Of a stretch of DNA of 64,000 bases, positions 12,301-22,559 are shown piece after piece. Origin of the DNA: Anthoceros angustus (lineage: Eukaryota > Streptophyta > Anthocerotopsida > Anthocerotales > Anthocerotaceae); contig MU008159.1 of the NCBI GenBank assembly GCA_010909165.1, positions 2,232,001 through 2,296,000 on the forward strand. The letters run 5' to 3'. A model generated the notes under the pieces. The model saw only the letters and a list, made by a program, of their open reading frames with translations. It made no database searches and was not told where the DNA came from. Within the stretch, counting starts at the first letter, position 1; every line of letters starts with the position of its first letter. Position numbers and translations under genes: made by a program.

Positions 12301-13070
12301 CGCTGGCCGGTGGTCACTGTTGCCGGGTCACGGGGCCCCCGCCTGGGACCGCCTCCCGCCGTGACCGGCCGCCTCCGGGGCACAGAGGAGGGAAGCGATG
12401 TCCTCCCACACTTCCCTTGGTGGCGAGGGAGTCCGCTCCAAACGATGGAATCTGGATTCTCCCGCTGCCTTCCTCCTGTTTCCTCTCTTGCTCCGGCGGC
12501 TCCTCCTCCCGGGCGCTTTGCCGCCTCCGCTCGGTAGGGCCACCCTTCCCGAGCGCCCGCTTCTTCCCCATCCGGGGAGGTCGAGTGTCCCCACACATGG
12601 ATCGAGCATGGGGATAATCCGACGGAGGTGGCTTCTGCACCCCGGCGAGCCTCGGTCAACCGGCGAAGATGATCCTCCCGCCGGCCCTCTTGCTCGTCAG
12701 AAGCGCATGTAGGAACACTAATAAATTGTCACCAAGGTGGTCTACCTTGGTGAGCGTGTTCCGTGATGGCGATCCGCCACCGCCTCACCCTTCCGTCCAA
12801 CAAATCACATCAGTTGGTGCGCTGCCCCTGGCCAAAGATTGCCGCCTTTGCCGCCATCTTCCCTCGCCTTGAGGGGCCCGGACTACTACGCCAATTTCTT
12901 CTCACTGGATTTGCGAAGCCTCGTGACCTCCAAGGTCCACCTCCTAGGCTGGTCACGCCCGTGCTTTACGGTTCACCTCCGGCCGCCGGTCCCGCCTGTG
13001 CGGGTCTAGCCCTCTGCTATCACCGTGCTCCCGCTATGTTTCTCCTACCAAAATTTATTCTTATGATCGC
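9361..13070. other. GC-rich low-complexity stretch, possible old element
   Basis: Most of this 3.7 kb is rich in CCTCCG and GTCCGG words, and it carries long open frames on both strands that encode Pro/Ser/Arg-rich sequence. At 10140-10440 the phrase GTCCGGCCTC/GGTCCCGGACT recurs at intervals of roughly 35-45 bp. The only frame with protein-like character is on the minus strand (see 10490-11416). I recognise no functional gene here. Confidence 0.5.
10490..11416 (-). pseudogene. Possible coiled-coil retroelement protein fragment
   Basis: The 308-codon minus-strand frame contains a charged helical segment around residues 36-80 (SARESRLDEREASSSAETE, then ENRRQCKEFVAKL) that looks like coiled coil. 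Similar Glu/Arg/Ala-rich coiled coils occur in gag-like proteins of large plant retroelements, which is the basis for the guess. The rest is low complexity and the opposite strand is open too, so the frame may be a composition artefact. Confidence 0.25.
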
Positions 13071-13079
13071 TGGGGCCTC

Positions 13080-13395
13080 AAGGCCGAGGGGCTTGGGAGC
13101 CGAGAGCGTGGCTTAGGAGCCGAGAGCATGGGAAGCTTGGGAGAGCGTGGGAACTTGGGAGCCGAGAGCTGGAAGCTTAAGGGAGCGCGAGTGTGGGAAG
13201 CTTGGGAGTCGAGCGTGGGAAGCCTAAGGGAGCTTGGGAGCTCAAGGGCGAGAGCGTGAAGCTTCAAGGTGGGAAGCCAAGGCCGAGAGCGTGGAAGCTT
13301 CAAGGGAGCTTGGGAGCTCAAGGGCGAGAGGAGGCTTCAAGGGAGCTTGGGAGCTCAAGGCCGAGAGCGTGGGAAACTTGGGAGCCTGTGGTGCT
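13080..13395. repeat. Minisatellite, GGGAGCTTGGGAGCTCAAGG type
   Basis: Variants of GGGAGCTTGGGAGC(C/T)CAAGG, CCGAGAGCGTGG and AAGCTTCAAG recur about eight times with a period of about 35-50 bp. Open frames in the region are by-products. Confidence 0.85.
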
Positions 13396-15630
13396 GGTGC
13401 TCCTACCCTTTGCGGCTGGCCGCTCCCGCCTGCTGTGCCGTCAGTGCCGCTGCCCGCCTGGCCGGTGTCACGCTTAGTGCCGGTTCGCCTCGCCGCCAGG
13501 CCGGTGCTCGCGGTTGCCGCCGCCCCGCCTTTGCAAGTTTTGGTGCCGCCGCTCCCGTGACTCGCTAGTGTTGGTGCAGGTGCGCTACTCCCGCCTTGCT
13601 CCTCCCTCAACGATCCTGTTTTGCCCTCGCTGGTTTGTGCTTTTATTAACATGTTGCTAAAGCTTTTCAGATGTGCTAGCTTGAATCAGCAGTTCTACCC
13701 ATCTGCCGCCATCAAGGCCATTTGGGTCAACATTGAGGACAAGGTGCTAGGATGCGATCTATTTATAGTGACATGGTGGCGTCGATGAGGAGATTGTAGG
13801 AATGACACGGAATCGAAGCGTGCTCTAAAGAATCCGTGACTCGACAAGCTGGTGACGAAAGCCTTGGAGGACGCACCCAAGTGGAAGCGCTCCACTTGGT
13901 GTTGGCACACTGGAGACTTTGTCCCGCGAGAGGAAGGGGTGAACGCGGATGCGATGCTTCAACATGAAGGAGGCGGTGGGAGGCGACGTGTTTGACCTCC
14001 GGTTTGGTGTAACAGAACGCCGGTGAGGCTTACGGTGGAAAGGATCCAAAAAGTTTTCGATAAGGAGTGGCGGAACATTGATGACCGATCTTCCATATTT
14101 ATGGTAAGCTAGTAGTGGTGGCCAAAAATCCCGAGGTTGATGGCCTTGGGCATCCTAGTGGAGAAAAATGCACAAGGTCAGAACTGTTAGCCTTCAAACA
14201 AGAAAGATGGGAGGAAAGCCTTGAAGGAGGAGAAGAAGAAGGGTCAGGGAGAAGGAGAAGAAAGTGGATGTCCGTGAAGAGACCCCGATTCACAAGGTCC
14301 CGTAACAAGGTCACAGAGGTGGGGAAAGGTACTTGGGATTGAGCATGTGTCTCGATGAGCCATGAGGAGGTGAGACAGGGTGACGCCGGGGAGCAAGAGG
14401 AGGACATGCCCGCCAAGGAGCGTGAGGAAGAACTTATTTCGATAAGGAGGCGTAAGTCATAGGCTTGGTAGAGGAGGACAAAAATCATCGTGTTCTTTCA
14501 GCAGAGGATGGAGAAGAGGAGCGGGGCACAATCGTGGGTCATTTTCTGCTCCAAATAGTTGATTGTCTCAAGTTTTTTTTGGTGATATGCTTGAGCTTGA
14601 TCCTGTGAGCGGTGTGATTATGGATCGGTCCGGATATGCCGTCACAGCTCAATGTTTTTTGTGTGTGTGTGTTGGAGCTTGATCCAGCAGATTGTTTTGT
14701 GTTTGAAGTGTGCTTTCAACCTTGACAGATGCATCTAATGACATCGCATGCCTTGAGCCTTTAGCAAAGTGAGTGGTGGGTGTGATGCGATGATGCCTCT
14801 TTGTCCAGATGTCATGCTGCAGCTCAAAATCATGCGCTTCATTAGCTTATGGTTGTGCGCCATGAGCTTATGGCCGGTCGTTGTGTGATCAGTGCATGCG
14901 TGCAAGCTGTGAATGGGTAGGTGGTTTAGATGGTTGGCTGATAGGTCTGTGCTCAATATTTTTATGTGTGTGTGTTGGAGCTTGATCCAGCCCATTGTTT
15001 TGTGTGTGTGTGCTTTGAACCTTGACAGATATGCTTCTACTCACGTTTGAACACGTGAATACCGCCTCAGCAATCCTGCCAGCCTGGCCTCAGCAGCCTG
15101 CCTTCACAGCCTTCAGCCCTGCCAGCCTTGCCTTCAGAGCCCCGCCTTGATGCCTTCCACAGGCCTTGAGCCCTTGACACCGCCTTGTGATCCTTGACAT
15201 GATTAGCCTTGTGCCGGATCCTTGACACCCACATCCTTCGTGTTAGACCAACATGTGAATGCAGCCTTGAGCGATCCTAGAGGTGGTGGGTGTGATGCGT
15301 GTTAGATGCTTTGTCTACATGTCCGTCACATGCTCGTGGTGCCCCGCCTTGAGCCCTACCACACATTTCAAAGGGTTTCCATGGTTTTCGCATCCATCGC
15401 GACATGTGTTTGCCTTGCACAATTGTGTACACGATGGGATCTGTTTTTATTTGCGACCTTATGTTGACCGATTGTACATTAGTGTATCGCCTTGGCAAGC
15501 TCGTTTTGTAAGTTCATCACCGCATGGTGTGGGTGTTTCCAAGTTGGTAGCATGCTAATTCTTTGCTCGTGCATTTGTTTTCCCAACTCTGATTCAGTTC
15601 AAACCTCGCTTTAGGCTCTGTTGGGAGGGA
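13396..15630. other. No gene recognised; scattered short frames
   Basis: The plus strand has a 75-codon charged frame at 14115-14342 without known motif. GTGTGTGTGTTGGAGCTTGATCCAGC occurs twice in near-identical form (about 14660 and 14970), which marks a short dispersed repeat. A CCTTGA/GCCTTGAGCC-rich stretch lies at 15060-15280. Confidence 0.4.
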
Positions 15631-15639
15631 TACTTCATG

Positions 15640-16165
15640 GGGCACTTGGGCATTCCGACATCCGGTGCACATTGGCAAGGGTGCAACTGGGCATATTGAC
15701 ATCCGGTGTTGTTTGGTCATTCCGTCTCAGCCGCTGCAGTCGTCAGGTCAGTGGGCATCTTGGCATGGGGTGCCTATTCATCACCACGCCGGCAATTGGG
15801 CATTTTGTCATTCCTCGCTGCGGCAAGCATTTCATTCATTCCCTAATGTCCGATCATTCATTTGGGCACATTTCAGTCATTCCATCATGTCGTGTTGGGC
15901 ATTTCGTATTCGATCATGTTGGCTTGGGCATTTCGTCATTCCATCATGTCGCTTGGGCATTTCGTCATGATCATGTCATTTGCATTTCGTCATTCCATCA
16001 TGTCGGGCAATTGGGCATTTCATTCATTCCATTCGGGCTTGCATTTCGTTCCATGTCGTTGGGCATTTCATTCCCTAATGTTGGGCAGCATTCATTTCAT
16101 GGGGCATTGTCATTCCTCACGTCGCAAGTCATTCCTCACGGCACATTCCGTCATTCCTCACGGGT
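15640..16165. repeat. Minisatellite with TTGGGCATTTCGTCATTCC units
   Basis: The phrase GGGCATTTCGTCATTCCATCATGTC and shortened versions recur over a dozen times, at spacings of about 25-45 bp. The 250-codon plus-strand open frame over it is a repeat by-product (His/Phe/Ser-rich) and is not annotated as a gene. Confidence 0.85.
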
Positions 16166-16764
16166 TGGCCATTTTGGAAGTTCATCTCTTGTTTTACAAT
16201 GTGCATCCCACCAGTGGGATACTCGAGCCGCACATAAAGACTCACCGGTTGAGGAGCTTATCTCCTTGTCGAAGGAAGAGAACCGCTTGTCACATTGCAA
16301 GCGAGGAGACAAGCAATCTAGTGGCAGCAAAATTGCTCTTGGTGAGCTCACCGACGCGCTCTTGGCGCAATAATCTATGACAAGAAGGTATGGATCTTTC
16401 CAGACTTCAACTTTATATTCTTTTCAAACCGAACAAATGCTGGAGTATTCTCTGCGAAGAGGATGCACATGTTGCCCATGTTCGAGGCAACATCGTTTGC
16501 TGAGGCGCAGACAATCTCACACCAACAACAAGGAGCGTGACACCTTCAACGAACGGTTAATTTGGCGGAGGACTTACATGATGCCTTCGGCCGCATACAT
16601 AGTTTGATCAAGGGAAAAAGGACTCCTCGGATTCCAGCTCCTTACCAAAGCCAAAATGTGCCCTTCATATCACAAAGTCTGCGTGTGCACCAGTTGTCCT
16701 CCCCCGCTTGCATCCCTTGGCTCTTGTTTCAATTCTGTCCATGCCTCTAACGACTATTGGTTCC

Positions 16765-17271
16765 ATGGTGATTTGCAGGGGGTTTGGATGCTATGAGTTT
16801 GTTTTCCTCCCTTGTGGGCACTATTTTCATGATGCATGCCTCTACCAACACATGTTGGTCACGGTGACTTGCCCCAATCCTGCTTGTTGTCTTCCAGTTC
16901 CGGCAAAGTGGCTCAAGGCTAAGGGTTGCCATTCACAAGTACCGTCCTGCCAGACGCATGGGAACGTAATCAGGAGAGAGAGTGGACTGAGCATTACCAT
17001 GGTTGCCTGCGAGACTTCCACATTATGGAGCACCGCTTTGGAAGAATTGGGGACCGTGCACAAGATAGTGCCTCTGCCTCACGTAAGAAGGGTTTGGGAG
17101 TCTCTGGTTAGTAATTGTGTTGGCTTCATGATTTGGGACAACTTTCACAAGACATTTGTGCTAACTTGGATTTTGTTTGGTCATAGGCACACAAGAACCG
17201 CCGCCATTGCCCGCTTGAGGTGCTGGCGCTCATCACACCACCTCGCAGCAGCCACCCATACCGCAGGCTAA
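16765..17271 (+). pseudogene. RING-like zinc-finger fragment
   Basis: From an in-frame Met at 16765 the protein reads C-x4-C (CRGFGC), then FLPCGHYFHDACLYQHM, then CPNPACCLPVP. This resembles the C-x-H-x2-C core and the last Cys pair of a RING-type zinc finger. RING domains bind zinc and usually act in ubiquitin ligases. The rest of the frame (to 17271) has no recognised domain. The sequence upstream (16200-16760) has charged plus-strand frames but no clear start. It could be an exon of a degraded element gene or of a host pseudogene. No intact RING gene can be assembled by eye. Confidence 0.35.
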
Positions 17272-17500
17272 TCCAAGACGTCCTTGTTGGATGCACAACT
17301 ATGTCCGGGATACGGAGGTGCCTGACTCAAACCTGTGGTTTGAGTCCGAGTGAGGCACGCACCATGTGTAGTGTGATATTTTTCCCACTGGGCAGCCCAG
17401 GTGTCATGTTTGGGGTTGGCCCGATGAATGGGGTGCCTCAACGTGGCAACCTCTTTGTTTGTTGGCCCCGTGTTCCAGGGAGTGAGACGGGTCACCGCTT

Positions 17501-17849
17501 GTGCTAATAATGCCTCACCATCAAGACATGGTGGGCACACATGTGGTTGTTGATGTCCACGGCAAAGATGCATCTCGTGGAGTGGACAATCAGGAGGAGG
17601 ATACCCAAATTCTTTTACGGAGACTCGTTGTGCAAGAGGATGAAACTTTGGTCGACATCGAAACCCAGACAGTGTGCATACTCAGTCAGATTTTTGCCCG
17701 CCTTTGTCCACCTCAATGGAGACAGAAGGAAGAATGTGGAAGTGATGGATGAAGATGAAACCGAGGATGAAGTGCCCAAAGATGAAGTCAAGTGCCATGA
17801 GGATGAATTGCCCAAAGATGTGGAAATGCTCTTAGAGAGGGATCGGTAG
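17501..17849 (+). other. Acidic open frame, function unknown
   Basis: A 102-codon frame (17541-17849) ends in the acidic repeat DEDETEDEVPKDEVKCHEDE followed by a similar ELPKDVE. It follows the RING-like fragment on the same strand, so both may belong to one decayed gene. No domain is recognised. Confidence 0.3.
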
Positions 17850-17874
17850 TGAGAAGGAGGTGGCCACCACCAAG

Positions 17875-18010
17875 GACGATGAGGAAGTGGCCAACAGTGG
17901 TAAGGAAGTGACCACTTGTGCAAGTGATGCGTGGCCACTTGTGTTGGTGATGTAGTGGCCACTTGCGGGTGGTGTAGTGGCCACTATGGGTCGCCACCGC
18001 TGACGTGGCA
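17875..18010. repeat. GTGGCCAC-containing repeats
   Basis: The octamer palindrome GTGGCCAC, or a one-base variant, occurs about six times in 130 bp, with AGTGGCCACTTG spacing of roughly 20-35 bp. It lies next to the acidic frame and is not coding on either strand. Confidence 0.7.
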
Positions 18011-20042
18011 ACTCAGGTTGACGCGGCCACTTTTGACCACTATGAGCGAGGCCACCGACGAAATGGCTACGCCGGTAAGGAAGTGCCCAGAGGTTAAGGA
18101 ATTGAATCACCGAAAGCTATTCGGTAGACTAAAGCACCACAACTTGAAACATCCGCTCCGATGTGGTCAAGCTTCGGTGGACACGCCGCAAACCAAGAGG
18201 CAAGCGGATCGACTGTGCACATTGAAACGAAGAGTGCCCAAGACCAAGACCAGTCCCAAGAAAGCCTTGGTGGAAGCACCACCACTGAATTTGGTGCACA
18301 CACCGCATCCGTGAGACAATTTCATGGTGCGTGCAATGAAGGATAATAAGGAGAAGGTCAAGTGGTATGCAGAAATGCGAGGCACTCACGACATTAATGA
18401 GCAGGAAGACCCGCTTGGGTGGTGAGATTTTACGGGTGAAAAGTGGTGAAAGGTTATTACTATGAGCAAGTGCCGTCGACAAAAGTGCCTTTGAGCGCTA
18501 GATTCAGGCCACGTGGTGACCCAATAATGCTTGAAGATCGTCGACCACAAAGTTTCCAATGGTAGCTATTCAAGGCCAACGAAGAACAAGAAGACTCAAT
18601 GTCGTCACCGGATATAGAGCATGGATCAAGTCGATGAACTAGGAGAGGGACGCAGCAAAGCTATCCACGACTTGTCGAGAGTGTGGAGTCCCAACCGGTG
18701 TGGAAGTGTCTGGGCAATTTAGTGGATGCCTCCGATTTTCTGCGAGATATGGTTTTAGTTTGGTGGTGAACCATGTTAAACACATGCTCGGCTCGGATGT
18801 TGTGACATGGATTCAAACTATGTTGTGTGTGTGAGTTCAGTGTTCGACAAATTGGAATGTTGTGCGTTGTGACCCTTCACACTTGCCTTGCTTGTCTAGA
18901 TGTGCATTTGATTTGTCGATTAACACCCTACACGGTGTTAATCGTGGCACTTCGCATAGCTACCTACATTGCCTCAAAAGAATGGCTAGCTACACAAGGC
19001 CACGCAAAAAAGCACTGTCTCTAAGACTGTCTGGCATGAAAAGCACAAGGCCATTTGTGAAGAGTTTTGGAAATGGCAAGCTGCTTAGCCGAGAGAAGAA
19101 GACATCATTTTATTGACGGAATTGTGGTATAGTGCCATAGCATCGATTTCACAATGCCTGACACTCATGCCTCTCTGCGCTAGAAAGTATAATGTACAAA
19201 TCATTCCACAATTGAACGCAGGGAAGCAACAAGCAAAGATTCACAGGCAGCCTTGACCCAGCATGTACGAATACATCTGCCTCGCCAAGCATAGCACACC
19301 CATGAGCAGAGCAGGTGTGCCACATCCCTCTTGCCGACATGCCTCGCCATACATGCTATATGCAAGCACGATGACAAGGAAACCATGTTCCGAGGCGCCC
19401 TCGCCTACCACAACGCCGTGTCGTGCTCGCTTGAGTCATCCATGGAGAGCACCTTGTCCTCCGGTCCATCGACCACGTCTGCGGGTGCAGAAGGCGCATA
19501 GGGGCCAACCACCGAGCTCGCACCTTCTTCCGAGCGCCGTGCCTTGGCCCGCTCCATTCGATGCACCAAGTTGAAAAGCTGTGAATCGCCATAGCTAGAT
19601 GGTCGATACTCACCTCCGCGCAAAGAGGGCGCCCTTGGCCGCCTGTGCTCGCTTGGAGATTCCATGTCCCTCCATCACAACAATATCATCCATTCTGTCA
19701 AGGCGCCATAGCTTCCATTGAGTGCAAAGGCGGGACCCCGGAGTGCAGCGAGGGTGCTCGTGCTCAGAAAGTGGAACCAGGGGTAGACCGCGGGCTTTAA
19801 GTTGCCCGGGCAGAAGGCCACGCGTGTGCATAAGGCCACCATTGAAAGGGGTGAGATGATTACTTCTCATTGAATCATGCCCGGTCTGGAAAGCAAGCCT
19901 AGATGGCCAATCAGTGGGATGGATTTTGAATTTGTGAGTGAGGCCTTGGGCATTGTAAAGTTTGCCGAATGGGCATGATGTCGAAAGGTGAGAAAACTAC
20001 GGACATGTATCTAATAAGATTTCTATTGCAAGTCCTTTGATT
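18011..20042. other. No gene recognised
   Basis: Short frames only. On the minus strand 19405-19665 reads a hydrophilic segment (DSQLFNLVHRMERAKARR, then an acidic tail ending SMDDSSEHD) that looks protein-like, and 19610-19870 adjoins it in another frame. These may be pieces of one decayed minus-strand gene, but no family is recognised. Confidence 0.35.
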
Positions 20043-20145
20043 GTGATGCTCAAGTCTGCTTTGTATGAGTGTTTGATGTGTCGTGATGCTCAAGTCTGCT
20101 TTGTATGAGTGTTTGATGTGTCGTGATGCTCAAGTCCGGTTTATG
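20043..20145. repeat. Two and a half tandem copies of a 40-bp unit
   Basis: GTGATGCTCAAGTCTGCTTT starts at 20043 and again at 20083 with the rest of the unit identical. A third, diverged copy begins at 20123. The perfect identity of the first two implies a recent duplication. Confidence 0.9.
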
Positions 20146-20291
20146 CAGCGAGGCTAGAACCGAACCTCAGCGGCTTCACATCCACGGGAAGCTTTCACAC
20201 ACACATGCCTTCACCTCACCACATATGCAAAACCTAGAAATACTTCATAGATGGAGCAACAAGTAAACAAGCTCCTGCTTGAAGAAAGTTT

Positions 20292-20528
20292 CACAACCTA
20301 CAACCTACAACCTACAACCTACACCTACAACCTACAACCTACAACCTACAACCTACAACCCACAACCTACAACCCACAACCCAATACAACCTACAACCTA
20401 CACCTACAACCTACAACCTACAACCCACAACCCACAACCTACAACCTACAACCTACACCTACAACCTACAACCTACAACCTACAACCTACACCTACAACC
20501 TACAACTGACTTCAACCTACAACCTTGT
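20292..20528. repeat. ACAACCT heptamer array
   Basis: Some 235 bp consist of ACAACCT with interspersed ACACCT and ACAACCC variants. It is not the plant telomere repeat (CCCTAAA) but has the same 7-bp period. Open frames over it (TYNLQP repeats) are artefacts. Confidence 0.95.
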
Positions 20529-20684
20529 GCATACAAAACCTACACAAGAGCGTTATGTCTGAAAATGTCGGAAGCCTAGAAACAGCATTCTAGCCGCCTA
20601 CATAGAATTGCTTCACATGCCAACCATCGAGCGTGGTGCGCTGATGCTCACATCTAGACATTAAGCCTACAGCTTGGCCACCTC

Positions 20685-21613
20685 TCAATCCAACTTCCCA
20701 GCCAGCAAAGAAGTTGTCTTCAACGAAATCACTTGCACCTGGAACCACATCTTGTGGTAAACTTTGCCACCAGCCTGGGCCTCCTGCTTCAATTTCTCAA
20801 ACTGATTAGTCACAGCCCACAATGCCCTTAGCATGTGGACAACCAATCTCTTACTCGTGAGGGACTCAGACCATGTCACCCAGGCCTCCCGGGTCATCGA
20901 CAACAATGTCTGATGCTCGGGTAAATGCAAAAGCTGCACCAATGGCCGAATTCTTGCCTCAAACTCCTTCTGTCCCTTGAACTCGTCCGACCTCAGTATG
21001 CATTGGATCTCGTGCTCGAACTGAAATTTCCTCATTGCAGCATGGAGCAGCTGACTTCTGGAGGCACCCACTTCCACCGGCATCCTTCCCAGAACCGGAT
21101 CCTGCATAACCACACCTCGCAAAGAAAGGATAACGCTTCTTCATTACAATTCCGACAGTCAACAAGAAAGCCCAACTCCCAATAGGCTGGACGGGGGTGT
21201 GTCAGGTCCAAAGGATATACTCGAGACATCCCAACAGGGAGTGGAATCACCACACCTACAGCCTCGCCTGTTGAAACCTTGACAGATCCCACAGCCATAT
21301 CCCCTTCCAATTCAAACAAAGATAGTGAAAAGCGGAAAGCATCATGCTCAGTCTCAATCCCTTCAGACGATGAAGGGATTGTGTGAGAAGTGGTCTCAGA
21401 GTTAACGGAGGTGAAGCACTCCCAAACCTCAAGAACCAGCAGGACCGCCCAGACGAGGAGGATGGGTTCCTGAGCGAACAGCCGCCTGTCGAAGCCATGT
21501 GGAGGCGCCCCAATGTGGCTTCTAAGCTGCCTGTCGCGCCGTGACGGGATGAGCCGCCTGCACGCCGTGACGGGATGAGCCGCCTGTCGACCGTGACCGC
21601 CCCTACAAAACAA
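20685..21613 (-). pseudogene. Unknown protein, C-terminal fragments in two frames
   Basis: On the minus strand two overlapping frames read protein-like sequence. The upstream frame (21613-21032) contains FELEGDMAVGSVKVSTGEAV and GVVIPLPVGMSRVYPLDLTH. The downstream frame (21122-20685) is helical (KFQFEHEIQCILRSDEFKG ... LRALWAVTNQFEKLKQEAQ) and ends at a stop before 20685. I do not recognise the family. It lies downstream, on the same strand, of the DDE transposase remains at 22560-25830. It may belong to the same element, but a minisatellite separates the two. Confidence 0.35.
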
Positions 21614-21734
21614 AAGGTATAGTTACGGACGCCAAAGCATGGACTTTAAGCAAAGCCCTAAACAAAAGCTACCACACACTGCAGGTGAAGTGCCCAACCG
21701 CACAAAACACATGATGCGAACAAGTGTTGAAGTA

Positions 21735-22370
21735 GCCATGTAACCATGCCATGTAGCCATGTAGCCACATGGCAAGACAAGTACAATACAAGTGCCCATG
21801 TAACCACGGGACCGTAACCACATGGCAAGACAAGTACAATATACAAGTGCCCATGTAACCACGGGACCGTAACCACATGGCAAGACAAGTACAATTAATA
21901 TACAAGTGCCCATGTAACCACGGACCAGAACCACATGACAAGTACACCAATGCACAAGTGCCCATGTAACCACGGGACCGTAACCACATGGCAAGACAAG
22001 TACACCATGCCACGACCACATAGCAAGAGAAGTACACCATGCCACACCATTGTATAAGTGCCCGTATAACCACGGGAGCATATCACGACCACATGGCAGG
22101 AAAAGTGAACCACTGTACAAGTGCCCATGTAACCATGGGAACATGCCAGGACCACAAGGAAACAAGAGTGAGCCATGCACAAGTGCCCATGTAACGCGAA
22201 CATGCCAGACCACAAGGCAAGAGTGAGCCATGCACAAGTGCCCATGTAACGCGGGAACATGCCACAAGGCAAGAAGAGTGAGCCATGCACAAGTGCCCAT
22301 GTAACCACGGAACATGCGAGGATCACATGGCAAGAAAAGTGAACAACATAAGTGCACATGTAACCAACTT
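21735..22370. repeat. Minisatellite with AAGTGCCCATGTAACC units
   Basis: AAGTGCCCATGTAAC recurs about ten times (near 21789, 21845, 21905, 21955, 22057 variant, 22118, 22180, 22236, 22289, 22350) with spacing about 50-65 bp and extensive internal indels. Each unit also carries ACCACATGGCAAGA. Long minus-strand frames here are repeat translations. Confidence 0.9.
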
Positions 22371-22559
22371 GAAGGGAACATACCAGCTCTGCTATATAAA
22401 GCCACGTCCATACTTGTCTCCAGACTACTTCTTGTTCAACCCTTGCAGCCTGACATGCCTCCATCCCCACCACACGTGTATGGTCAAGGAAGTTGAATTC
22501 AAGATGAATTCACTCCCTCGTGTGCCAAATGGCGGCACCTCGGTGAAGAGCACAAAACC

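Noticed and set aside
15621-16373. A 250-codon plus-strand frame
   Set aside because: It is the translation of a TTTCGTCATTCC minisatellite; repeats shift frame freely.
20292-20528. Telomere repeat
   Set aside because: The unit is ACAACCT, not CCCTAAA/TTTAGGG; only the 7-bp period agrees.
20251-20562. A 103-codon frame with TYNLQP repeats
   Set aside because: It is the translation of the ACAACCT array.
21623-22473. Minus-strand frames of 190-262 codons
   Set aside because: They are translations of the AAGTGCCCATGTAACC minisatellite; they look hydrophobic only because of the repeat unit.
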